DNA from: Lachnospiraceae bacterium
GTDB taxonomy: Bacteria; Bacillota_A; Clostridia; Lachnospirales; Lachnospiraceae
NCBI GenBank assembly: GCA_017620055.1
Contig: JAFZRD010000072.1
Location: 1 to 5,141, forward strand
Direction: 5' to 3'
Length of the DNA stretch: 5,141 bases
The notes beneath the pieces are model-generated. The model made no database searches and had not been told where the DNA came from. It saw nothing but the letters and a program-made list of their open reading frames with translations. The position numbers were made by a program, and so were the translations under genes. Every line of letters starts with the position of its first letter. Position 1 is the stretch's first letter. Positions 1 through 5,141 of the stretch are shown in pieces.

Positions 1-77
1 AAGACGAGCGCGGCACCTATGAGGAACCATACGCCGTATACTTCTTTTTGGATGTACTCCATAATCTCACCACTCAT
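1..77 (-). CDS. amt: Ammonium transporter (Amt family), N-terminal fragment
   Basis: The reading frame starts at ATG 77-75 and runs off the left edge of the window, leaving 25 complete codons. An AGGAGGTG Shine-Dalgarno sequence at 84-91 fixes this start; its GGAGG core ends 8 nt before the ATG. A second in-frame ATG at 62-60 has no comparable site. The visible peptide is a short polar lead (MSGEIMEYIQKEVYG) followed by the start of a hydrophobic helix (VWFLIGAALV). This matches the beginning of the first transmembrane helix in clostridial Amt proteins, where such a segment normally leads into a phenylalanine- and methionine-rich stretch. Amt proteins are trimeric inner-membrane channels that import ammonium under nitrogen limitation. 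The gene has its own promoter and a structured leader. The assignment rests on about 25 residues; another membrane protein beginning with a similar helix remains possible. Confidence 0.68.
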   Translation of the reverse strand, partial: MSGEIMEYIQKEVYGVWFLIGAALV

Positions 78-83
78 AATATT

Positions 84-91
84 CACCTCCT
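84..91 (-). promoter_or_regulatory. Strong Shine-Dalgarno sequence of amt
   Basis: The minus strand reads AGGAGGTG, close to a full complement of the 16S rRNA 3' end. It sits 8 nt (from the GGAGG core) before the ATG at 77-75 and decides the start of the downstream gene. It is much stronger than the sites of carA and carB, so this gene is built for efficient translation once its leader is read through. Confidence 0.85.
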
Positions 92-116
92 CATTTGTAT
101 TCCGCCCGTCCTTCGG

Positions 117-152
117 AAATAAGAAAAGCCGCCGGAGATAGTCTCCTGCGGC
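117..152 (-). terminator. Intrinsic terminator in the amt leader, probable attenuator
   Basis: On the minus strand a hairpin forms from GCCGC (152-148) pairing with GCGGC (132-128). One A/G mismatch follows, then a second helix, GGAGA (146-142) with TCTCC (138-134), closed on the loop CTA. It is followed directly by TTTTCTTATTT (127-117). This is the classic form of a Rho-independent terminator. It lies about 40 nt upstream of the amt start codon and downstream of the candidate amt promoter, so if active it must terminate transcripts heading into amt. That is the arrangement of a transcription attenuator. The minus-strand segment CCGCCG at 193-188 is complementary to CGGCGG at 134-129 in the 3' arm and could act as an antiterminator by taking that arm. 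The hairpin and U-tract are visible; the regulatory switch is inference. Confidence 0.7.
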
Positions 153-170
153 CCCATTGCCAAAACACGT

Positions 171-187
171 CAGACCCTTCGGATCTG
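171..187 (-). other. Leader hairpin between the two terminators
   Basis: The minus-strand RNA can form a seven-pair stem, CAGAUCC (187-181) with GGGUCUG (177-171), including one G-U pair and a GAA loop. The 5' arm can alternatively pair with AUCUG at 208-204, five pairs, so the two helices exclude each other. The hairpin's 5' arm also overlaps the first of two GCCGCAG copies (191-185); the other copy (152-146) starts the attenuator stem. Such mutually exclusive helices are typical of regulatory leaders, but no ligand or protein partner can be named from the sequence. Confidence 0.5.
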
Positions 188-206
188 CGGCGGTATGAAT
201 AGTCAG

Positions 207-247
207 ATATAAAAGAAAAGGCGCCTGGGGGTTTCCCAAACGCCTTT
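207..247 (-). terminator. Intrinsic terminator downstream of carB, possibly bidirectional
   Basis: On the minus strand AAAGGCG (247-241) pairs perfectly with CGCCTTT (223-217). An inner helix follows, TTTGGG (240-235) with CCCAGG (229-224), with two G-U pairs and a five-base loop. The tail TTTTCTTTTAT continues from 216. This is a strong Rho-independent terminator about 95 nt after the carB stop and would end a purF-carA-carB transcript. The plus strand also has a T-rich tail after the outer stem (TTTGTTTTAT, 245-254), although its inner helix has two A/C mismatches, so weaker termination in the other direction is possible. It lies just downstream of the amt promoter, so a transcript from that promoter meets it almost immediately. 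It may therefore act as an early attenuator or a stabilising 5' hairpin as well. Confidence 0.8.
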
Positions 248-260
248 GTTTTATGTGATG

Positions 261-289
261 ATTATATAACCGTTCCCGGTATTTGACAA
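261..289 (-). promoter_or_regulatory. Sigma-A type promoter for amt
   Basis: The minus strand carries a -35 box TTGTCA (289-284, five of six consensus bases), a 17-bp spacer, and a perfect -10 box TATAAT (266-261). The predicted transcription start is near 254, giving a leader of about 177 nt before the amt ATG. The spacer contains a short dyad, ACCG-N4-CGGT (269-280), that could be an operator. The element lies 53 bp past the carB stop and upstream of both leader hairpins. No start site has been measured; the call rests on box quality and spacing. Confidence 0.72.
269..280. promoter_or_regulatory. Short dyad in the promoter spacer, candidate operator
   Basis: ACCG and CGGT form an inverted repeat around a 4-bp centre, located wholly between the -35 and -10 boxes of the amt promoter. 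A regulator bound there would block RNA polymerase. At 4+4 bases this could be chance, and no regulator family is recognised from it. Confidence 0.25.
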
Positions 290-295
290 TAGTTA

Positions 296-341
296 TTTTT
301 ATACAAATGTTTTACCGGCATGAACATATTTTTTGTACAAA
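296..341 (-). repeat. Pair of 12-bp direct repeats TTTGTAYAAAAA
   Basis: The minus strand has TTTGTACAAAAA at 341-330 and TTTGTATAAAAA at 307-296, differing at one base and 34 bp apart, which is roughly three helical turns. They fill the AT-rich gap between the carB stop and the -35 box of the amt promoter. They could be activator sites or upstream promoter elements. The low complexity of the AT-rich stretch makes chance a real alternative. Confidence 0.3.
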
Positions 342-3300
342 TCAGAATATCGTCGATACCTTTATCGTCTGCTCCTCGAGTACGTCAAGCAGCACTCTTA
401 CGGTATCGAGCGACGTGAATATCGTTACGTTGTTCTCGATCGCGCAGCGCCTTATCGCAGCTCCGTCAACATAGTGAACACCGGAGAGGACCGCACGGCT
501 GTTGATGACATACGCAACGTTTCCCGAACGGATCGCATCGAGTATCTCCTCGCTTCCCTCGGACAGTTTCTTCCTGATGCGCGTCTTGACTCCGTAATTG
601 TTCAGGTACTCGCCTGTAAGAGAAGTCGCCTCGATATTGAATCCCATATCGTAAAAACGCTTGATGAGAGGCATGCCTTCCATTTTGTCCTCATCGGCCA
701 GCGACACTATAACGGTGCCGTAGTTGCGAAGTTTAATTCCCGATGCAACGAGTGCTTTGTACATCGCACGGTGGAGTTTGTCGTCATATCCTATCGCCTC
801 ACCGGTCGATTTCATCTCGGGTGACAGGTACGAATCCATTCCCTTGAGCTTCGAGAACGAGAACGCCGGAACCTTGACGCACCATCTCTTTCTCTCCTCG
901 GGATATATCGTGAACAGCCCCTGCTCTTTGAGCGACGTTCCGAGTATGCACTTTGTCGCGATATCCGCGAGCGAATATCCGGTCGCCTTCGAGAGGAACG
1001 GAACCGTTCTCGAGGATCTCGGATTGACTTCTATAATGTATACTTTCTCGTCTTCATCGACTATGAACTGTATGTTGAAGAGCCCGACGATACCGATCCC
1101 GACACCGAGCTTCTTCGTGTACTCGAGTATCGTTCCCTTCACCTTGTCGGAAAGTGAGAACGGCGGATACACACTTATCGAATCTCCCGAGTGAACACCC
1201 GTCCTCTCAACGAGTTCCATTATTCCCGGAACGAACACGTTGATACCGTCGCATACCGCATCGACTTCGACTTCCTTGCCCTTGATGTATTTGTCGACAA
1301 GCACCGGCTTGTCCACGTCGATCTCGACCGCGGTCTTGAGGTAATGCCTCATCTCCTCTTCCTTGGAGACGATCTGCATCGCACGTCCTCCGAGAACAAA
1401 GCTCGGACGCACGAGCACCGGATAACCTATCTCTTCGGCAGCGGCAACACCCGCTTCAACGTCGGTGACCGCAACGCCCTTCGGCTGCGGGATATCAAGA
1501 TCGAGAAGAACCCTTTCGAACGCATCCCTGTTCTCCGCCCGCTCTATCGCCTCGCAGTCGGTACCTATTATCTTCACGCCGTACTCGAGAAGCGGCTCTG
1601 CGAGATTGATCGCGGTCTGTCCGCCGAGTATCGCGATGACTCCCTCGGGCTGTTCCATCTCGATAATATTGACGACGTCCTCAACGCACAGCGGCTCGAA
1701 GTACAGCTTGTCGCTCGTCGTGTAATCGGTCGATACGGTCTCGGGGTTGTTATTGATGATTATCGCCTCGAAGCCCTGCTCCTTGATCGTCTTGACCGCA
1801 TGAACGGTCGAGTAGTCGAATTCCACACCCTGTCCGATCCTGATCGGTCCGGATCCGAGCACGATGATCTTCCTGTTCGAGGTGATCTTCGATTCGTTCT
1901 CATCCTCGTATGTCGAATAGAAATACGGCACGTATGATTTAAACTCCGACGCGCACGTATCGATCATCTTGTAGACCGGCATGATGCCCCACTCTTTCCT
2001 CAGATCGAATATCTCATGTGCGCTCTTCTTCCACAGGAGCCCGACCTCGCGGTCGGAAAATCCCATCTTCTTGGCTTCGTACAGAAGTTTCTTATCGCCG
2101 GGTGATGATGCAATGCGCTCTTCCATATCGGTGATCGTCTTAAACCTGTCGACAAAGAATCTGTCGATCCCGGTGATCTCCGATATGTGCGAAGACGTAA
2201 CGCCCATCCGCAGGAGACGCGCTATCGCATATATCCTGTCATCGGTTCCGGTTCTGATGTATTCTTCGAGTTCTTCTTTGGAGAATGTATCAAACTTCTC
2301 GAGATACAGATGGAACGCTCCGACTTCGAGCGAACGTATCGCTTTTAAAAGGCTCTCTTCAATCGTCCTTCCGACACTCATGACTTCGCCGGTAGCCTTC
2401 ATCTGTGTGCCGAGACTGTTGTTCGCATCCGAGAATTTGTCGAACGGGAATCTCGGCATCTTCGTTACGACATAGTCCATCGAAGGTTCGAATGCCGCAA
2501 CCGTGTTCGCGAGACGGATCTCTTCAAGATGCATTCCGACGGCAATCTTCGCACTGACTCTTGCAATCGGATAACCGCTCGCTTTTGATGCAAGTGCCGA
2601 TGATCTTGATACCCTGGGATTGACTTCTATAAGATAATAATCGAACGAATCGGGATCGAGTGCGAACTGTACATTGCATCCGCCTTCGATCTTGAGCGCG
2701 CGGATGATCTTTAGGGCCGATGAACGGAGCATCTGATAGTCTTTGTTCGTGAGCGTCTGGCTCGGACATACGACTATCGAGTCTCCGGTATGGATACCTA
2801 CCGGATCGATGTTCTCCATGTTGCATATCGTTATCGCCGTATCGTTGGCGTCCCTTATGACCTCGTATTCTATCTCTTTGTAACCCCGTACACTCTTCTC
2901 AACGAGCACCTGATGTGCGGGTGAGAGTGCGAGGGCGTTCTTCATTATCTCGCGGCACTCTTCTTCGTTGTCGGCAAATCCGCCGCCCGTCCCTCCGAGC
3001 GTATATGCCGGGCGAAGCACTACCGGATAACCGATCTTCTTCGCGGCCTCAAGACCTTCCTCCATCGAGCCTGCGATCAGTGAAGGCAGTATCGGCTCAC
3101 CGATCCTGACGCACAGCTCCTTGAACAGTTCCCTGTCCTCGGCCATCTCTATGCTCTCTATACTCGTTCCGAGGAGCTTTGCTCCGCACTCGTCAAGGAC
3201 ACCCTTCTTCTCGAGCGCTACCGCAAGGTTTAATCCCGTCTGTCCGCCGATACCCGCGAGTATCGCATCGGGCCTTTCCATACGGATTATCTTGGCAACG

Positions 3301-3518
3301 AATTCAAGTGTGAGCGGCTCCATGTACACCTTGTCCGCTATGACCTCATCCGTCATTATCGTCGCAGGGTTCGAGTTGCAAAGCACAACTTCATAGCCTT
3401 CCTCACGAAGCGCCAGACACGCCTGCGTTCCGGCATAATCGAACTCCGCAGCCTGTCCTATGACGATCGGTCCCGAACCTATGACAAGGATCTTTTTTAT
3501 ATCGCTTCTTTTGGGCAT
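342..3518 (-). CDS. carB: Carbamoyl-phosphate synthase (glutamine-hydrolysing), large subunit
   Basis: CarB makes carbamoyl phosphate from bicarbonate, two ATP and ammonia channelled from CarA, feeding pyrimidine and arginine synthesis in the cytoplasm. The 1058-residue product is full length for the family and shows its duplicated plan. The first ATP-grasp half (about 1-400) starts with [18 protein letters not shown] and has R129, R169, E215, H243, Q284, E298 and N300 where the E. coli enzyme has its ATP and bicarbonate ligands. A helical oligomerisation region covers about 400-545. The second ATP-grasp half (about 549-930) repeats the pattern ([18 protein letters not shown]664, R704, H776, Q817, E830, N832). 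An MGS-like allosteric domain (about 931-1058) ends the protein. A modest GGAAGG-type ribosome site lies just before ATG 3518-3516, 20 bp after the carA stop, so the two subunits are co-transcribed. No frameshift or missing catalytic residue is seen. Confidence 0.98.
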   Translation of the reverse strand: MPKRSDIKKILVIGSGPIVIGQAAEFDYAGTQACLALREEGYEVVLCNSNPATIMTDEVIADKVYMEPLTLEFVAKIIRMERPDAILAGIGGQTGLNLAVALEKKGVLDECGAKLLGTSIESIEMAEDRELFKELCVRIGEPILPSLIAGSMEEGLEAAKKIGYPVVLRPAYTLGGTGGGFADNEEECREIMKNALALSPAHQVLVEKSVRGYKEIEYEVIRDANDTAITICNMENIDPVGIHTGDSIVVCPSQTLTNKDYQMLRSSALKIIRALKIEGGCNVQFALDPDSFDYYLIEVNPRVSRSSALASKASGYPIARVSAKIAVGMHLEEIRLANTVAAFEPSMDYVVTKMPRFPFDKFSDANNSLGTQMKATGEVMSVGRTIEESLLKAIRSLEVGAFHLYLEKFDTFSKEELEEYIRTGTDDRIYAIARLLRMGVTSSHISEITGIDRFFVDRFKTITDMEERIASSPGDKKLLYEAKKMGFSDREVGLLWKKSAHEIFDLRKEWGIMPVYKMIDTCASEFKSYVPYFYSTYEDENESKITSNRKIIVLGSGPIRIGQGVEFDYSTVHAVKTIKEQGFEAIIINNNPETVSTDYTTSDKLYFEPLCVEDVVNIIEMEQPEGVIAILGGQTAINLAEPLLEYGVKIIGTDCEAIERAENRDAFERVLLDLDIPQPKGVAVTDVEAGVAAAEEIGYPVLVRPSFVLGGRAMQIVSKEEEMRHYLKTAVEIDVDKPVLVDKYIKGKEVEVDAVCDGINVFVPGIMELVERTGVHSGDSISVYPPFSLSDKVKGTILEYTKKLGVGIGIVGLFNIQFIVDEDEKVYIIEVNPRSSRTVPFLSKATGYSLADIATKCILGTSLKEQGLFTIYPEERKRWCVKVPAFSFSKLKGMDSYLSPEMKSTGEAIGYDDKLHRAMYKALVASGIKLRNYGTVIVSLADEDKMEGMPLIKRFYDMGFNIEATSLTGEYLNNYGVKTRIRKKLSEGSEEILDAIRSGNVAYVINSRAVLSGVHYVDGAAIRRCAIENNVTIFTSLDTVRVLLDVLEEQTIKVSTIF

Positions 3519-3538
3519 TGCCTTCCTGCCTTTCCGTA

Positions 3539-4621
3539 TTACCTGTTTATCTCTTTAAAGAATATGTCGAACAGATACTCACTGTCGCACGGTCCCGGCG
3601 CGCTCTCGGGATGGTACTGCACCGAGAACAGTCTGTCCGACTCGCACCTGACACCTTCCACCGTATCATCGAGAAGATTGATGTGTGTTATCTCCAGGCC
3701 CGTTCCCGCAAGGCTTTCCGGAACGACCGCATACGAATGGTTCTGGGACGTGATCTCGATCTTGCCTGTCAGCATGTTCCTTACCGGGTGATTGCCTCCG
3801 CGGTGTCCGAACTTGAGCTTGTATGTCTTCGCACCGTAAGCAAGGCTTATGATCTGGTGACCCAGACATATGCCGAATATCGGTATCTTCCCTATGAGTG
3901 CTTTCATAGTCTGTATCGTCGGAACACAGGACTCGGGATCTCCGGGGCCGTTTGATATGAACACCCCGCACGGATCGAAATTCATTATCGTTTCCGCATC
4001 CGTATCCCACGGAACGACTGTCACCGGAACGTCTCTTTTGCTCATCATCCTCAGTATGTTCTTCTTGATGCCGCAGTCGATAACGACGACGGGACGACAC
4101 GATCTTCCCGAAGGGGCGGGAATGACATATGTATTCTTTGTCGAAGCTCTTGCGACCTGGTCCGTGGACGGTATCCATTTTGAAAGATCGTCAAGTGCTT
4201 TATCGTTTCCGGCATCTGTTATCAGAGCCTTACAGCTTCCCTTGTCACGTATATGTCTTGTGAGCGTTCTCGTGTCTATTCCGGATATGCCTGCGATATC
4301 ATACTTCTTCATCGTATCGTCAAGCGTAGCCCCGCACCTGAAATTGGAAGGTCCGTCGCAGCAGTTTCTGACGATCACGCCCGATATCCCGGGAGTATCG
4401 GATTCATTGTCACCGTCGCATATCCCGTAATTGCCGATAAGCGGATACGTCATCACGACCGCCTGATCCGTATACGACAGGTCCGACAGTATCTCCTGGT
4501 ATCCGACCATTGAAGTGTTGAAGACGAGCTCTACGAATTTGTCATTGAGGCTCCCGAACCCGAAGCCCTCAAATACGCTTCCGTCTTCAAGTACTACCTT
4601 TCTGTCAAATCTCTGATTCAT
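3539..4621 (-). CDS. carA: Carbamoyl-phosphate synthase, small (glutaminase) subunit
   Basis: CarA hydrolyses glutamine and passes ammonia through a tunnel to CarB. The chosen start at 4621 gives 360 residues, close to the 364 of B. subtilis, and begins [14 protein letters not shown], typical for the family. The N-terminal CarA domain (about 1-150) contains [17 protein letters not shown] and [10 protein letters not shown]. The class I glutamine amidotransferase domain (about 175-360) has the oxyanion strand [10 protein letters not shown], nucleophile C252 in GICLGHQ, and H337 and E339 in YHPES, so the triad is complete. The frame is open up to an ATG at 4666, but a GGGAG site at 4630-4634 with 8-nt spacing supports 4621. 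This start lies inside the end of purF, a 17-bp overlap that suggests translational coupling. carB follows after 20 bp. No separate promoter is visible. Confidence 0.97.
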   Translation of the reverse strand: MNQRFDRKVVLEDGSVFEGFGFGSLNDKFVELVFNTSMVGYQEILSDLSYTDQAVVMTYPLIGNYGICDGDNESDTPGISGVIVRNCCDGPSNFRCGATLDDTMKKYDIAGISGIDTRTLTRHIRDKGSCKALITDAGNDKALDDLSKWIPSTDQVARASTKNTYVIPAPSGRSCRPVVVIDCGIKKNILRMMSKRDVPVTVVPWDTDAETIMNFDPCGVFISNGPGDPESCVPTIQTMKALIGKIPIFGICLGHQIISLAYGAKTYKLKFGHRGGNHPVRNMLTGKIEITSQNHSYAVVPESLAGTGLEITHINLLDDTVEGVRCESDRLFSVQYHPESAPGPCDSEYLFDIFFKEINR

Positions 4622-5141
4622 CGATATATCTCCCATCAAAGCACGCTTTGCAAAGCGGCAGGCCATGCGTCATCTCGTCAAGATCCTCTATGCACAGATA
4701 CTCGAGCGAATCCGCACCGATCCTGGCGCGTATCTCTTCTTTTGTATGTCCGTTCGCGATAAGTTCCGAGTTGTCGGGGACATCCGTTCCATAATAACAC
4801 GGATGGAGAAACGGGGGCGATGATATTCTCACATGCACCTCGAGTGCACCGAATCTTCTCATCTCCTTAATTATGTTCGCAAGCGTCGTACCCCTTACTA
4901 TCGAATCGTCGGTAAGTACGATCCGTCTGCCTTTGACCACGTCTTCAATGACACGAAGCTTTATGGCTACGGCACTCGTACGCTCTTCCCGGGTCGGTTT
5001 GATGAACGTCCTTCCGACATAGCTGTTCTTGGCAAACGCGAGTTCAAACGGTATCCCTGCCTGCATCGCGTAGCCCGCCGCAGCCGTCAGTCCCGAATCG
5101 GGTACACCGGTAACTACATCCGCATCGACCGGATAACGCCT
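4605..5141 (-). CDS. purF: Amidophosphoribosyltransferase, C-terminal part
   Basis: PurF transfers the glutamine amide nitrogen to PRPP to form 5-phosphoribosylamine, the first committed step of purine synthesis. Only the last 178 codons are present; the glutaminase domain lies beyond the right edge, and the frame is open through 5141. The visible part is the phosphoribosyltransferase domain. It contains VVTGVPDSGLTAAAGYA, KNSYVGRTFIKP, the PRPP-binding motif IVLTDDSIVRGTT (about residues 74-86 of the fragment) and ISSPPFLHPCYYGTD. The cysteine in HPC and the pair in LCKACF match three of the four ligands of the [4Fe-4S] cluster known in B. subtilis PurF, so this is probably the oxygen-sensitive, cluster-bearing type. 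The protein stops 11 residues after the last cysteine ([11 protein letters not shown]), a shorter tail than in B. subtilis. Its stop overlaps the carA start, placing both glutamine amidotransferases in one operon. Confidence 0.96.
   Translation of the reverse strand, partial: RRYPVDADVVTGVPDSGLTAAAGYAMQAGIPFELAFAKNSYVGRTFIKPTREERTSAVAIKLRVIEDVVKGRRIVLTDDSIVRGTTLANIIKEMRRFGALEVHVRISSPPFLHPCYYGTDVPDNSELIANGHTKEEIRARIGADSLEYLCIEDLDEMTHGLPLCKACFDGRYIDESEI
4630..4634 (-). promoter_or_regulatory. Ribosome binding site of carA inside purF
   Basis: The minus strand reads GGGAG, 8 nt before ATG 4621-4619. It lies within the last codons of purF and is what favours this start over the upstream in-frame ATGs at 4636 and 4666. 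Ribosomes finishing purF would pass over this site and stop only 17 nt further on, which fits coupled translation. Confidence 0.7.

Noticed and set aside
110..254. ANTAR-type dual hexaloop antiterminator or a known riboswitch in the amt leader
   Set aside because: ANTAR targets carry two hairpins with hexaloops of pattern A-N-N-G-N-N. One weak candidate loop (AAUGGG on a 3-4 bp stem near 154-163) was found but no partner of that form. No conserved core of a common riboswitch class was recognised.
283..311. Plus-strand promoter at TTGACA (283-288)
   Set aside because: No acceptable -10 box lies 16-18 bp downstream, and the direction would run antisense into carB.
283..474. Small plus-strand reading frame starting in the intergenic region
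   Set aside because: It runs into the antisense of the carB 3' end, has no ribosome site, and has low-complexity serine/threonine content. No support as a gene.
1191..1937. Long plus-strand reading frame (248 codons) opposite carB, with several others such as 333-824, 1981-2475 and 3870-4430
   Set aside because: All lie antisense to clearly real carB or carA sequence, and none shows a recognisable domain. They are explained by codon bias of the true strand.
3519..3538. PyrR-type pyrimidine attenuator before carA or carB
   Set aside because: carA overlaps purF and carB follows after 20 bp, so there is no space for such a leader in this window. Any control of the unit must lie upstream of purF.
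4622..4666. Upstream carA start giving 15 extra residues
   Set aside because: The extension is the antiphase of conserved purF cysteine-motif sequence, is absent from the usual CarA N-terminus, and has a poorer ribosome site than the ATG at 4621.
1..5141. CRISPR arrays, tRNA or rRNA genes, insertion sequences
   Set aside because: No repeat-spacer pattern, no structural RNA signature and no transposase or terminal inverted repeats seen; coding density and gene content are those of a core region.

Overview
The window is a compact stretch of bacterial core nitrogen and nucleotide metabolism, with every gene on the minus strand. In transcription order it holds the 3' part of purF (amidophosphoribosyltransferase), complete carA and carB (the two subunits of carbamoyl-phosphate synthetase), a 264-bp intergenic leader, and the first 25 codons of what looks like an ammonium transporter gene (Amt family). 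The protein style suggests a Gram-positive anaerobe of the Clostridia, perhaps Lachnospiraceae-like: a B. subtilis-type PurF with probable Fe-S cluster cysteines, a 1058-residue CarB, and strong AGGAGG-type ribosome binding sites. This placement is inference; no marker gene fixes the taxon.

Layout. From 5141 down to 4605 is the phosphoribosyltransferase half of PurF. Its stop codon lies inside the start of carA, a 17-bp overlap. carA (4621-3539) and carB (3518-342) are 20 bp apart. There is no room for a promoter or terminator between these three genes, so they very probably form one transcript.

Between the carB stop and the amt start, the minus strand carries an excellent housekeeping promoter (TTGTCA, 17 bp, TATAAT). 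Two intrinsic-terminator-like hairpins follow, with a third hairpin between them, and then a near-perfect Shine-Dalgarno sequence and the amt ATG. The first hairpin-plus-U-tract can also end carB transcripts. The second lies wholly within the amt leader, where it looks like an attenuator.

Functional logic. PurF and CarA both use the amide nitrogen of glutamine, for the first committed step of purine synthesis and for carbamoyl phosphate (pyrimidines and arginine) respectively. An ammonium importer directly downstream fits a nitrogen-supply neighbourhood, but it has its own promoter and leader and so appears to be separately controlled. The enzymes are ordinary housekeeping proteins. The part most deserving a second look is the amt leader, which I cannot assign to a known riboswitch class by eye.
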